NCBI GenBank assembly: GCA_029959085.1 | Contig: JARWIR010000050.1 | Location: forward strand, 3,844,001-3,908,000 | DNA length: 64,000 bases | Direction of reading: 5' to 3' | Source of the DNA: Nemophila menziesii | Lineage: Eukaryota > Streptophyta > Magnoliopsida > Boraginales > Hydrophyllaceae | Shown here: positions 22,123-33,692 of the stretch, piece after piece | How the letters are laid out: each line of letters opens with the position of its first letter | Numbering within the stretch: the stretch's first letter is position 1 | The notes under the pieces: generated by a model | Told to the model about the DNA's origin: nothing | The model's input: only the letters and a program-made list of their open reading frames with translations | Database searches by the model: none | Program-made: the position numbers and the translations under genes

Positions 22123-23654
22123 AGACCCCCAACTCAAAGTTGTATCGTCCCGATACAATAAAAGTAAAGAACAGTAGGGTAGTCAAATAAACAAGAAGAA
22201 GTCGGAGGAGAATAAGAACAGAACACAATGAATGATCCTAGAGCAAAATATCCAATAAGTCTCATGTAGTAATGATCATTAAATAATGCACAAAGATGCT
22301 TAATATACATGTAATCAACAATCCATAAATTCAAGTTAAGATTAATTTCGCAATGCCAGAAGGAGAGGATGATAACTTAGTTCAGGTTAATGGCTATAGG
22401 TTGTTCATAGGTCCCAAATACAGCATCCAATGGTCCACTTACCTATTACCTAATAACTCAATTGTTTCTCCATCTAATAGTCAGAAATCCTAAGGTCTTT
22501 GGTTATAACTTGGCTTAAGGACGGGTGTGGTATATTTGGATAATGAAAAGTGAGCTTTTGGCTCTCTCCTCACTAGCCATCAACGAATCGCCCTAGAGCT
22601 TGAGTTTTCACTCGAAGACGTTTCTCACTCAACCCAATTTATTGATGCTTTGACTTGCATCCCCAATAAATCCCAATTAAAACCCTTGATGATATAAAAT
22701 CCACTTTGCCGGTCCGAATATATATTTTTGTCCAAATCAATTTTTCTTTTGCATAGCCATGATTCTCTTTTTGATGTTGAGATATCACACTATTTTTTTT
22801 CATATATATATATATATATATTCTTTTTTATGCCCTTGTTGGCAAAATTAGCTCGTAGCTTCTTTTTCATTCACTATTACCCCGGCAAAGGGTTACAATA
22901 ATAACAATTTCATCATCAATAAAATCACAAAGATAATACCCAAATCCCAAAGTTCCCTAATGATGAAACCCACCACCCCAAACTCAAGCTCTAAAACGAG
23001 TTGTCTCAGGTTTTGCGATTCGAGTGCGGGTCATATAGATAAGTCCTACAAACTACGGGTATGGATTATAATGTGTTTCACGAAAGGCTTTAGAAAGGCT
23101 CAGAGGGGCTAAGACGGATAAATAATAATAATCAAATAAAAGGGTGAGAAAGTATAAAGGCTTCAAGTGTTTTATCATGAAAGAACTGCCTTTTTCATTT
23201 TTCTCACTACCGGATTTCGTTACTTTTTCATTATTAGTTCATAGACAAGTGGGTTTTCAACTAATTTTAAACCTCACGTTCTACACACCAAATAACTATT
23301 CCTAAGTTTCAACGTGAATTCTTAGCATTGCTCATTAACTTTTCTATCCTTTATTTCCTATTTTCATACATGCATCTAGACAATTTTGTTGAATCTTTCA
23401 AAAACATACTACTTACTATCATTGACCTAATAAAATCATGCTCAAATAGGTACATTCAAATTATTCTATGCCTTAATTCAACCTAAAAATTTTAAATTTT
23501 ATGCAAAAACGAAAAGAAGATGAGGACAACGAATCCCCACCCCCAACTCAAAAGTGAGTCGTATCCCCACGACTCGAAAAAGACTCAGGAATGGAATAAA
23601 ATTTAAAATTAAAACTAACTAAACTACCTAATGCATACAAGCTAATGAGAAAAA
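22123..23654 (-). other. 3' noncoding region of element B with polypurine tract
   Basis: The polypurine tract is at 22123-22139 (plus AGACCCCCAACTCAAAG). The region carries the CCTTTGCCGG.. block, a TA run (22802-22821), and near 23540-23575 a second G-rich tract with inverted repeats (CGAGTCGTGGGGATACGACTC on minus, split for length). It is collinear with the corresponding regions of A, D, E and J and has no coding sequence. Confidence 0.75.
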
Positions 23655-24122
23655 TTAGAATGACTTACCTGGCTGGCCATAGAGATCCATTATATCCTCA
23701 TCCTCATCCGAAGCAGAGGGATCAGAATAATCATCAATATGCTTGTCCAAGGTCAAATCTTCTATCTGTGATTCCAACTGTATGTCTTCTGTCCAAAGTT
23801 CTCTGTTGTCTTCTTGTAATCTTTCGATATCGTTCTGTAACTTGAGAGCCCAAGGAGGAAGATCATGAACAATTTCAGAGGAAGAAGTAGAAGAACCTTG
23901 ATCTTGAATTTTGATCTTTTTCAATGGCCTTCTTGATGGTATGTACATTCTAGCAGTTAATCTCTTATTTGGTAGTGGTTGTGCTGGTGCCTTTTCTTTT
24001 GAATCTTCAGTAACCTCATCAAGATTGATGGGTTTTTCAATGGTAGCTCCAGGCAATTTCTTATTCTTCCCAAGGATAGAGCACTTTCTCTTGTATTCCA
24101 TAGCTTCAGATCTGTTAGTCAT
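23655..24122 (-). CDS. Element B third ORF (env position), small intact coiled-coil protein
   Basis: An intact 155-codon frame starting at ATG 24122 (MTNRSEAMEYKRK) and ending at TAA 23655. The frame is open further upstream but with no earlier ATG. It is basic near the N-terminus, with a second basic patch (SRRPLKKIKIQ) that could be a nuclear localisation signal. A predicted coiled coil follows (LQNDIERLQEDNRELW...QLESQIEDL), then an acidic tail (DEDEDIMDLYG). No membrane segment or signal peptide. Its start MTNRS parallels MTKRT of the env-position ORFs in A and D, and all end in or near a coiled coil. The central plant transposon-like domain of A and D is missing. Function unknown; it is the only retrotransposon ORF in the window without a visible lesion. 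Confidence 0.6.
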   Translation of the reverse strand: MTNRSEAMEYKRKCSILGKNKKLPGATIEKPINLDEVTEDSKEKAPAQPLPNKRLTARMYIPSRRPLKKIKIQDQGSSTSSSEIVHDLPPWALKLQNDIERLQEDNRELWTEDIQLESQIEDLTLDKHIDDYSDPSASDEDEDIMDLYGQPGKSF

Positions 24123-25016
24123 GCTTGATTTACCCACAACTCAAGTTATACCAAAGATGGATTAAAAGTTTAAGGAAAATTTGGTGTAGCTTGATGTTGT
24201 TGCTTGGAATTTATGAAAGAGAAAGGTTTCTTGATGGATCTTGGAAGAATTCTTTAAAACTTGTTGAATTTGATGGTGTTTAATGGTGTAGTGCGATGAA
24301 TTTGATGAAGACCTTGTGTTTATGGAGGATGGAGGAGAGGATTTGATGAGTTGTTGTGTTAGTTGTGAAGGTTTGCACAAGCTTTAAAGTGTTTATATAG
24401 GGTTTGGGTCTGAAAAATTCGTGTGGGAGAGGCTAGGGCTTATCTTGTTAAGGTAAGAAGTTGATTAGGAAACAAATTCTTCACAAACCGCCTGGCGCGG
24501 TGCATCCCTACGGTGCATGGGTAGTCCGCGGGGGTAGTCCGTGCGCAACAGCTGGTGAGATTTTTTACCTCTGCCTTGTACCCGTGCCAGCACCCCGTGG
24601 CACGTGTTTTGTGCCTGCGGTATAGGGGTGCGGTGCATGGGTAGTCCGCGCCATCTCCGTCAAAAAACCCGCGGTACATCACCCCGTAGCACGTGTTTTG
24701 TGCATGCGGACTAGGGGTGCGGTGCACCGCAGTCATCAGGTCTTCTTTTTTTCGTCTCTCGATAAAACCCGTGGTACCCGTCCCGTGGTACGGGTTTTCT
24801 GGGCACGGTACATCCCTGCGGTACATGGGTAGTCCGCGGGGGTAGTCCGCGCCAGTCCTAGAATTTTTCCAGCTTTTTCTTTGACCCCAAACTCGTTTCC
24901 TGCACAATAGCACACTACCTTTCTCTCCTATTAGCTTGTAAACACAATTAAAAATATACACTAACTTAATATTATACACTACAAAGCAAAACTAATCTAA
25001 AAAGCAATTAAAACAA
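24123..25016 (-). other. Spacer of element B with GC-rich island (24484-24850)
   Basis: Noncoding spacer between integrase and the third ORF. The part at 24484-24850 is GC- and CpG-rich and made of imperfect repeats: GCGGTGCAT, GGGTAGTCCGCG (several copies), CCCCGTGGCACGTGTTTTGTG and CCCCGTAGCACGTGTTTTGTG, CGGTGCACCGC. Apparently long open frames through it come from base composition. It occupies the same place as the islands of A, D and E but has its own repeat units. Confidence 0.7.
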
Positions 25017-25068
25017 GGGGTGTCTCACAAGAGCACTTTTGTTTAACGTCTTTGAGTTAGACGTGTAC
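25017..25068 (-). promoter_or_regulatory. Structured noncoding block after the pol stop, element B
   Basis: Ten bases after the integrase stop, the minus strand has a stem ACGTCT / AGACGT (plus 25059-25064 and 25046-25051) closing a 7-base loop AACTCAA. It is followed by TTAAACAAAAGTGCTCTTGTGAGACACCCC, split here by a conserved AAGTGCT word. The same block follows the stop in A, D and E. Confidence 0.7.
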
Positions 25069-25074
25069 CTCAGG

Positions 25075-26274
25075 CTAAGCGCATTCAACGAGATGTATTG
25101 TTTCCTCTCGCCCAAAGTCCTCACTGTCATAGTATCTCTTCAAACGCTGGCCATTCACCATGAATGTCCGTTGCTCGGTTGGATTTTCAATTTCAATCGC
25201 TCCATGAGGTGTGACTTTAGTGACAATGTAAGGTCCTCCCCAACGGGACTTAAGCTTTCCTGGGTAATTCGAAAATCGAGAGTTGTATAATAGAACTTTT
25301 TGTCCTCTCTCGAAATGCTTTGGACGGAGCCGTTTATCATGCCATCTCTTTGTTTTCTCTTTATAGAGGCGTGAATTTTCATAGGCAAGATAACGAAACT
25401 CCTCCAACTCATTAAACTGCATCATCCTTTGTTTCCCGGCCAAGTCTGGGTCTAGATTCAGAGTTTTAATAGCCCAGTAGGCTCGAGCTTCAATTTCAAT
25501 CGGTATATGACAAGCTTTGCCGTAGACCATGCGATATGGAGAAGCCCCAACTGGTGTTTTAAATGATGTTCTGTAAGCCCAGAGAGCATCATCTAGCTTT
25601 AAAGACCAATCTTTCCTTGATTTATTCACGGTCTTCTCAAGAATAGATTTGATTTCCCGGTTGGAAACTTCAGCTTGACCGTTAGTTTGTGGGTGATAAC
25701 CGGTTGAAGTGCGGTGTCTCACTCCAAACTTTCGAAGATAATTTCTCAGAGGAGCATTAAGGGAATGGGTACCTTTATCACTGATGAGAACACTTGGCGT
25801 ACCATGCCTTGAAAAGATGTTTGATTTTAAGAACTTAATCACAGTTTGAGCATCGTTCTTTGGTGTTGCCACTGCTTCTACCCATTTTGACACATAATCT
25901 ACCGCAAGCAAAATATAAAGACTTCCATGGGAAGTGATGAAAGGTCCCATGAAATCTATTCCCCATACATCAAAGATTTCAACTTCAAGAATATTATTAA
26001 GCGGCATCGCGTCTCTTTTTGATATATTTCCAGTGAACTGGCATCTTTGACATGACTGAACATAACGATGACAATCTTTGTGTATGGTAGGCCAATAGAA
26101 CCCGGATTGAAGAATTTTAGCTGTGGGTCTATCGCCTTTAAAGTGACCTCCATAAGGTGAACTATGGCAACCTTCAATGATTTTCTCCATTTCACCTTCA
26201 TGTACACATCTTCTAACCACTTGGTCACTACAAATCTTCCAAAGGTACGGTTCATCCCAATAATACTGTTTGGC
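25075..26274 (-). pseudogene. Element B integrase
   Basis: Integrase inserts the DNA copy into chromosomes. The N-terminal zinc site is visible as H...H...C..C (HSSPYGGHFKGDR ... CHRYVQSCQRCQ). The catalytic core shows the D,D,E triad: D in WGIDFMGPF, D in LISDKGTHS, E in NGQAEVSNREIKSIL. The C-terminal GPY/F module is GQKVLLYN...GKLKSRWGGPYIVTKV, ending VNGQRLKRYY. The frame is open from just after TAG 26275-26277 to TAG 25075-25077. That first stop separates it from RNase H in the same frame, where YYWDEPYLWK marks the junction. Otherwise it is full length for Athila. Confidence 0.92.
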
Positions 26275-26922
26275 CTAGTGATTTAATCTTTGTCTTTGTT
26301 GTGGGTGGAAATCTTTGAGAAAGACACCGCTCACAATGAGGTTGACTAGATTTGCATACCATGGCACAAAAGCATGTTTTATAGCAAAAAGTTGTTCATC
26401 AGGGAATACCTCTTTAACCAACAACGGTTCCTTGTACGCATCAGATCCTTCGAGCCTTGATAAGTGATCAGCAACTTGATTCTCGCATCCCTTTCGGTCT
26501 CGAATGTCTATGTCGAATTCTTGAAGTAATAGAACCCATCTAATAAGACGCGGCTTAGCGTCCTTTTTCTCCATAAGGTACCTAATAGCTGAGTGGTCCG
26601 TGAATACAACAGTTTTCTTTCCAATCAGATAGGAACGAAATTTATCAAAGGCATACACCACGCCCAACATCTCTTTCTCCGTTATTGTATAATTCATCTG
26701 GGCAGCGTTGAAAGTCTTACTTGCATAATAAATCATGTGGAAAATCTTGTCTTTCCTCTGTCCCAACACAACACCCATAGCGTGATCACTAGCATCGCAC
26801 ATAAGTTCAAACGGAGCTTTCCAATCAGGAGGTATAACAATAGGTGTAGAGATTAGTTTCTCCTTAATCGTCAAACACCTGAAGACATTCTTCAGTAAAA
26901 TTAAAAGGAGTATCCTTTTCAA
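26275..26922 (-). pseudogene. Element B RNase H
   Basis: Ty3/gypsy-type RNase H that removes the RNA strand during reverse transcription. It shows [57 protein letters not shown] and [11 protein letters not shown], with the catalytic D, E, D residues present (DASD, TEKE, TDHS). DHLSRLEG follows toward integrase. A one-base frameshift near 26870 separates it from reverse transcriptase. It ends at TAG 26275-26277, in frame with integrase. Confidence 0.92.
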
Positions 26923-28108
26923 GTAAAGAGCAAAGCGGTTTGGCGATCTTAGAGAAATCTTTAATAAATCTTCGATAAAATCCTGCGTGACCCAAGAAAC
27001 TTCTCACTCCTTTGACAGAAACTGGAGGTGGTAACGTCTTGATAACTTCAATTTTAGCACGATCAACCTCCATCCCTGCCTTCGAAACTTTATGTCCCAA
27101 CACAATTCCTTCTTGAACCATGAATTGGCATTTTTCCCAATTAAGCACAAGATCTTTTTCTTTACATCTCACAAGGACTTTCTCAAGATTTTTCAAACAA
27201 TCATCAAAACTATCTCCAAACACCAAAAAATCATCCATAAAAACCTCCAAATATTTATCGATCATGTTCCAAAATATCGCCATCATGCACCTCTGGAACG
27301 TGGCAGGTGCATTGCATAACCCAAACGGCATTCTTCTATACGCAAAAGTACCAAACGGACAAGTAAAAGTTGTTTTGTGTTGATCAAGGGGATCTACACA
27401 AATCTGATTATAACCCGAATATCCGTCAAGGTAACAATAATACTCTCTCCCTGCAAGTTTGTCTAGCATCTGATCAATGAATGGTAGCGGGAAGTGATCT
27501 TTCTTTGTAGCTTTGTTCAGTCTTCGGTAATCCATGCACACTCGCCACCCCACAACTGGTCTTGATGGTATGGCTTCGCCTTGATCATTAAGGATGGTAG
27601 TGAAACCTCCTTTCTTCGGAACACATTGCACTGGACTAACCCAATCACTGCTAGCAATCGGATAGATAATTCCTGCGTCTAACAACTTGATAACTTCCTT
27701 CCTCACTACTTCTTTCATAGCTAGCATGAGTCTTCTCTGTCCCTCTATAGATCGCCCACCTTCGTTCTCAAGAATGATTTTGTGTTTGCAAATGGAAGGA
27801 CTAATTCCCTTGATGTCGGCAATAGTCCATCTGATTGCTTCTTTGTTTGCGTGAAGTACTTGAAGTAGCTTCTCCTCTTGAGGACCTGAAAGGTTAGCAG
27901 AAATAATAATAGGAAAAGTTTTGTTCGTACCTAGATATGCATAGCGTAGATGATCTGGAAGTGGTTTTTCTTCGAGAATAGGTGGACATAGTATAGATGG
28001 TTGTTTCATTGGCTCAATGTCACCTGGTTCTCGAAGTAGTTCTCGCACATTTGATCCTAATGCAGCAACATCTTCAGGGAGGAATCTCGAGTTCCTCTGG
28101 TGATTCAA
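26864..28108 (-). pseudogene. Element B reverse transcriptase
   Basis: Ty3/gypsy reverse transcriptase, Athila type. Motifs in order: KEVIKLLDAGIIYPI, SDWVSPVQCVPKKGG, RVCMDYRRLNKAT, HFPLPFIDQMLDKL, YCYLDGYSGYNQI, FGLCNAPATFQRCM and the catalytic box VFMDDFLVFG, followed by LNWEKCQFMV and GHKVSKAGMEVD. The length is normal. A frameshift near 28083 disconnects the protease side (frame shared with ...ESPEELEIPP) and another near 26870 the RNase H side. The catalytic residues are intact. Confidence 0.93.
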
Positions 28109-28188
28109 GTGCTAAGGCCTTGTCAAGATCATCATCTAAGCTTGCTTCATTGAAGACTTCTTGCGCCATTTTTCCGATGACATCTATT

Positions 28189-28481
28189 TTAAAAGCACTC
28201 ATCTTTTGACATTGGTAATTTCATAGCCTGAAACACATTGAATCGTATCTGTTCGCCTTGTACTCTCATGATCAACTCACCATTCTCAACATCAATTAGT
28301 GTATGCCCCGTGGCTAAGAATGGTCTACCCAAAATGATGGGGACATTCTTATCCGCGTCGTAGTCAAGAATAATAAAATCACAAGGAAAAATAAAAGAGC
28401 CAGCTTTAACTAAAACATCTTCAATTTTACCTATTGGTCGTGAAAGGGAGCGATCCGCCATTTGTAATACCACAGATGTGG
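28189..28481 (-). pseudogene. Element B protease, C-terminal part
   Basis: Second half of the aspartic protease: LQMADRSLSRPIGKIEDVLVK, FIFPCDFIILDYDADKNVPIILGRPFLATG. The IILGRPFLAT motif is the retroviral-protease ILGR/DG-equivalent motif. Solo LTR C separates it from the catalytic half at 30055-30362. A frameshift at about 28190 (DECF, then KIDVIGKMAQEVF in another frame) follows. Confidence 0.88.
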
Positions 28482-28486
28482 GTACT
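28482..28486. repeat. Target-site duplication of solo LTR C (left copy)
   Basis: GTACT, repeated at 30050-30054 directly after the LTR. Confidence 0.9.
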
Positions 28487-30049
28487 TGATGTCTCCCTAA
28501 TTGTTCTTATTTTCGACCCTTGGGAGACATCATTTTTGGTGTTTATTTAATTAATTTGATAGACTCTTGGACTAAATATGCAATAATCCGGAATTCCCTT
28601 TTTATTTCTAGCATTTTTAATTTATTAAACTTTTGCGCGTAATATTGGTATTTTTAGTGAAAAGTTTACAGGTTTTAGATGTTAGCTAGGAGAGGAATCC
28701 GAGGAGAAAGTCAAAGATCGTGAATTAGAGTCAAGACTTGAAGATAAATCCCGAAGATATTATTTTTAGAGTTAAAAATCCATTTTCCAGGCCATAAATT
28801 TCTGATTTCGAGGTGCTTAAGCGATGATTTAGCCGTTGACCTTTGAAGAGAAAACATTCCTTATCGAGTTACGGAACTTTAGCAACTGGAATGAGGTCAA
28901 TCGGAGTCATAACGCATTGGGAAAAGCCGTTTTAGTGAAGGTGTATCAGCAGTTACGGGATTTTGGGCTTAGAAATTGGGCTTGGACATTTATTTAGTGT
29001 TTTATTTTCTGGTCCAAGCCCCAGTCCGAATTTATGCTTATAAAAGGAGGTCTGGACTTCTATTTTTCACACAATTCACATTCCACAAGATTAAAACACC
29101 AGAGAGAAGCAACAGAAGGAAGAAAGAAGAAGCTACAAGAGCTGGAGTGGGTCTATAGCTCCGTTCGTAGTCATTCCAATTCCGGAAATTAGGTTCTTTT
29201 TATATTTTAATTTTGTAAACAATATGAATTCCATTTCTTTTAATTTAGTTTTTAATTTTAATATGAGCTAAGCTTTTCATAGTGCTTGAGAACAAACAAT
29301 GGGTGAATCCCAATTTTATGAAATAACGAATGTTGGATTTGGGTTTATGTTAAATTAAATTAGATTAGGTCTATTACTCTTTTCGATAATTGGTGATTAC
29401 TTACTGTTTTTAGAGTCGCGAACTAAGAACATGTATTAGTATTCAAGCTATTCCACATATGTGGCGTGTGGATCATCCTGACGGAGGGTTTAGGTATAGA
29501 ATTAATTATTCAATCTAGGATAAAAGCTATTGATTCTGACGAACTTAGCTAATTCTAGGGCCAATGAGGTAAAACACTTAATCATCCAACGGTGGATCAT
29601 ATTTACCCTGACGGGACTAGTGACACTTTAGGATCGCCTTATAGTCCACCCTGACGGGGGTATAAGGAAATTAGAATCCCGACCATTGTAATTGACCGAT
29701 TTAGCCCTTAAACAACATAAGTTAGGAAATAAGATTGGGAGGATCCTTGCGTTCTCAAGTACTACATCTCATATTGCATTTTCACTCATTTTACTTGCGT
29801 CTTAGCTTTTACTTGCATTTTAATATTTTTCTTTCATTTATTTAGTCTTAATACGAAAACCAATCAAACATTTTATTATCTTTTATTTTCATAAGTGCAT
29901 CAATCACTATTTGCTAGACATTGTGATCAACCATTCCGTCCTTGGAACGAATCTGTATTATCCTTATTACTACTTGGGACAACCGTACACTTGCGGTTGT
30001 GGTTCGATTAGCATTTGCATTTATTTTTAGAACACACAAAGGACCACCA
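28487..30049 (+). mobile_element. Solo LTR C (type 4) inside the protease gene of element B
   Basis: A 1563-bp LTR in plus orientation, opposite to B, starting TGATGTCTCCC and ending GGACCACCA, with GTACT on both sides and no internal sequence. It is therefore the product of recombination between two LTRs. Its first 46 bases form an 11-bp perfect stem (TGATGTCTCCC / GGGAGACATCA). A TATA-like TATAAAAG lies near 29039. Three CCTGACGG-type motifs occur at about 29476-29660. It is the youngest layer here: it cuts B, which cuts A. Confidence 0.93.
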
Positions 30050-30054
30050 GTACT

Positions 30055-30362
30055 ACTTCTCCAATATTAAGCTTATCAAACAGAGATCTAGGCATGAGAT
30101 TGATGCTTGCGCCTAAATCACATAATGCTTTCCCGGTCCAACTATCTCCAATGCCGATAGGAATTGTAAAACTTCCGGGATCTTCTAGTTTTGGTGGCAA
30201 CTTACTTTGACATATAGCACTGCACTCCCTAGGTAATCCAATTGTTTCCCCAGTTTCTATACTTCGCTTGTTGGAGAGAATGTCTTTCATGAATTTAAGA
30301 TAGGTTGGAATTCTCTTGAGAGCTTCAACAAGGGGTATATTAACTTCCAATTTCTTCAACAT
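30055..30362 (-). pseudogene. Element B protease, catalytic N-terminal part
   Basis: It carries the catalytic motif ALCDLGASINLMPRSLFDKL of Athila aspartic proteases (active-site D in DLGAS). It is preceded by the linker typical of autonomous Athila elements (KKLEVNIPLVEALKRIPTYLKFMKDILSNKR). The frame runs into solo LTR C right after KLNIGE and resumes beyond it at 28481. Confidence 0.88.
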
Positions 30363-30380
30363 GTCAATGAACTTCTTGAA

Positions 30381-31887
30381 TTACAGGTCATTGTCCTTCT
30401 TTCTGACACGTGAAGGGTATGGTGGTGGAGGGCGTGTATTAAGTTCCACTAGTTTTCTTGTCTGGGCAGGTGTCTTGGCTTGAACACTCTTTGGTTTAAC
30501 TACCTCCTCAACTGCATCTTTGATTATTTCTTCCCCCTTTTGTTCTGGAATAGGGATTGGTTCTTGTTCTGGTTCTGGTCTTGGTGGAGGTAGTTGTTTT
30601 CCACTTCGCAATTCAACTGCATGGCAGAAATCGTCTCTAGGAGTAATAGTATCACTTGGGAGTTGGCCTTTTGGCCGATTTTGTAATGTACTCGCCAGAT
30701 GCGATATAGTATGCTCTAGTTGCTTGATAATCTTCTCCTGGGTTCAAACTTTTTGTTGGCTATGACTCATTTTCTCAGCTGCTTGCATTAATTTAGCCAT
30801 ACTCGACTTCAAGCTTGGGATTAGTTCCTTCTTTGCTAGTTGCGTTGATTGTTTAGGTGGATCTTTCTTTGGTTCTTGACAAGCTTTCTCAACAATGGGT
30901 GCCTTTTTCTGAATAGGTTATGGTGGATTATAAGATTGAAGTTGGGGTTAATGATGAGTTTCTTGTTTTCTGACCCAACTCTTTTGCTGAGGAGGTCGTT
31001 GACAATTAGTGTAGCTTTCTTGAGGATTAGTATAACCATTAGAATAATAGTTATCTTGAGGATATGTAACGGAAGCTACTGCTGGATTATTCATACATCC
31101 TTCCCACACATGATTTCTTGACCCACAACCGGGACACGAAGGAATTGTGCGTACCGTATTCACCTGAGAAATTGTTCGGGCTTGTTCTTGTAGTTCCTCG
31201 AGTTGTTTAGCCAATTCTTTAAGCTTCAGAGATTCTGAAGTGTCTTCTTTTTCTGCCAACTTCTCTCGTTCTCAAGAATTCTTTCCATCCCCAACTCAGC
31301 TTCTTCAGGATCTAGTGACACAAAACCTGCGTTTCCTAACGAATCTGCTTTCTCTCTTGATTTATCATTAAGGCCTCCATAAAACAAGGTTAAATAATAT
31401 TCGGCGAGGATTGATGATATGGGCATCTCGCCTTCTTTTCTGTAAATCGTAACCATGCTTCACCCAAACTTTCTCCCTCTTTCTGTATAAATTGTTCAAG
31501 CTCCAACATATCTTTTAAACGTCTACTAACCGGGTAGAAGCGGTCTAGGAATCTTGTTTGAAGCTTGTCCCAATCTGGAATAACGTGAGGGTATTGGGTA
31601 TCATACCAATCGCTTGCACATCCGGTCAAGAAGAACTGGAACATTAGGTAATACACTTGCTCCCGAGTAACTCCTCTTACGATATAAGCATCACAGATCT
31701 GCATTAATTTCTGAATATATCGGATTGGATCTTGATGTGCAGCTCTGCTTAATAATCCATGAGACGCAAACTGAGTTAGCATCCCTGGATCAGGTTTAAA
31801 TTTTGCGGCTTGGATTTCTGGAGCGTGTATTCCTCGTGGCTCCACTCTGAATTCGATGGGTAGCTTAAATCACCTTGGGTTCTCCAT
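30381..31887 (-). pseudogene. Element B Gag
   Basis: Gag forms the particle and packages RNA. It starts at ATG 31887 (MENPR, with TGA as sixth codon). The capsid-type Retrotrans_gag domain shows GIHAPEIQAAKFKPDPGM, DPIRYIQKLMQICDAY, FFLTGCASDWYD, WDKLQTRFLDRFYPVSR and FIQKEGESLGEAWLRF. A zinc knuckle CPGCGSRNHVWEGC follows near 31105-31146, then a proline/glutamine-rich part with RPPPPYPSRVRKK near 30400. Several frameshifts break the frame (around 31400, 31250, 30900 and 30615). Confidence 0.88.
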
Positions 31888-31987
31888 CTGTAACTAAATC
31901 TGAAAAACAAAAACTAAAAACAAAAGCGTAAAATAGAACTAACTGAAATTAAAAACACAAGATATATGCACAAGGACTAACGATGTA

Positions 31988-32006
31988 GTCCCCGGCAGCG
32001 GCGCCA
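31988..32006 (-). promoter_or_regulatory. Primer-binding site of element B
   Basis: The minus strand reads TGGCGCCGCTGCCGGGGAC next to the 5' LTR; tRNA-Asp type. Confidence 0.88.
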
Positions 32007-32012
32007 AAAACT

Positions 32013-33499
32013 TGGGCGGGCCTAGGGTGTGATAAAATAAGATATAAATAAAGTGCAAATAACACCCTAAAGCTACACGGTTCTGCAAGTATACAGATCG
32101 TATGCAAGTTTTAGATTAAGATTCGTTCCGCAGAGACTACGAAGGTTAGAGGAATCTTATGCAAATATCAAGTCTGAATGATTAAAGCTAGAACAACTAA
32201 ACGCAAACAAAAGTAAAGACAAATAGATTTTTGATTAATTTTCTAATTGACTAAATTAAAGCTACGAAATTAAAGACAGAAAATTAAAGATGAAAGAGAG
32301 GAATATGAGAATATAGCTTGAGTCACTAGCATGTAATCCCCACTAGTTTTGCCGTTCTAAACATGTAAGGGTGAATTATGTAGTATTTCCCTAATCAGTT
32401 CCAATTCGCTATCGGTAGTTTAAAATAGGATTTACCTGTGTCAATAAGGCTTCCTAAGCAAACTTTTCATGTAATTGGTAAATAGTCACAAGAACTAAAC
32501 CATAGTGATTATCTAGTTAGGTTGATTTGTCAGATCTAAACCGAATACTAGACGTTATGTGCTAAACATGCAATTAAACACCGTTGTTAATGGTGATAGA
32601 TGGTAATTCTATATGGGCGCGCATCCACAAGAACACAGAATTTAAATCCAAACACATAAACAGAGAATAAAAACTATAATTCAATTTAAATCATTAAGTT
32701 CCCAAATTAGATAGATGTCAATCAAAACTAGGGTTCATACATATATGCTAAAACTCAAGCTAAAGAAATTTAGTGCATGAAAGAAAAGAAAGAAATTACA
32801 AATTCAAAGGTAGAAGAAGTCATTATTGATGCACAGCTCCTTCCAGACTTCTTTTCTTGTGTTGTAAGCTTCCTCTTGGCTTAAGGTTTCACCAAGGATT
32901 ATTTAAGAGTGTTTAAGAGGCTGTATTTATAGTGTATAGGTTGACCTAATTCGTTTCTTTAGAGATAAGTTAAGTAATGGACTCCTAGCCCAACTCAAAT
33001 TCGTTTGGAAATAAAGATAAACACTATTGGACCGTTTTGAGCATATCTTCTTCGTTATTGGTCGGTTTTTGCTCCATAATATACCAAAAGAATCGTAACA
33101 GAATTATCTATGTCCCTATGAAAGGAATCTTCCAAAAGCGGCTTCTTTGTAGGAGTAATCATCCCTTCTTTAGGCGTGTGCTGCAGAATCTCAGATTTAG
33201 GCAGCTTTTCCTTTTCCTAATTTTTAGCCTTTGTTTCCTTATCTCCAATTTCCATGTAAATCTCTTTCCATAAGTTGTAGTCTTTGACTTGGACTCTAAT
33301 TAGTCTTCATAATTATCTTTAAAGCTTCACACTAAATAAACAATTAAACCCAATATGCTCTAAAAATATTATGTTACTAAATCAAGACTCAAAATAGGAA
33401 AGTGCACTAAACTAAGCTAAAATCAACCTATAAAGTAATAAATAAGCCTATAATGATGTCTCATGAATAGATTTTATTATAACAAATAAGGAGACATCA
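32013..33499 (-). repeat. 5' LTR of element B (type 2)
   Basis: 1487 bp, nearly identical to 20629-22122. It ends GGCCCGCCCA next to the primer site. The GCGGT duplication follows at 33500. Confidence 0.92.
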
Positions 33500-33545
33500 G
33501 CGGTGCACCGGAACTCTCGTGCAGTATACCGCACATGAGTTCTGG
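33500..33545 (-). repeat. GC-rich palindrome island of element A (part 2)
   Basis: Continuation of the island cut by B: GCGGTGCACCGG at 33500-33511 (restored across the insertion), then CAGTATACCGCAC. Confidence 0.7.
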
Positions 33546-33692
33546 TTTTCGCCAATGTTTTTGTATTTCTTTCCCTAACTTGAATTCTTAAGTACCTGAA
33601 CATCAAAAACACTAAAACCTTCCTCAATACTGTAATATCTACTAAAAACAGCTAATCTAAACATAAATTAAAGACATAAAAACATTAAAAAT

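Larger units (their letters stand above)
20629..33499 (-). mobile_element. Athila-type element B, full polyprotein plan, inserted in element A
   Basis: A minus-strand element of 12,871 bp flanked by GCGGT. Order: 5' LTR 33499-32013, primer site, Gag, protease (split by solo LTR C), reverse transcriptase, RNase H, integrase, structured block, GC-rich island, third ORF, noncoding region, polypurine tract, 3' LTR 22122-20629. It is the only element here with a complete pol, so it represents the autonomous family that could have supplied enzymes to A, D and E. Its LTRs are nearly identical except for a short deletion and a cluster of differences at the very end. It is nevertheless dead: frameshifts near 28190, 28083 and 26870, TAG at 26275, TGA early in Gag, and LTR C. 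Confidence 0.93.

Noticed and set aside
24440..24979. 179-codon open frame on the minus strand in element B
   Set aside because: It runs through the GC-rich repeat island, has arginine/cysteine-rich repetitive sequence and no homologue among A, D and E.
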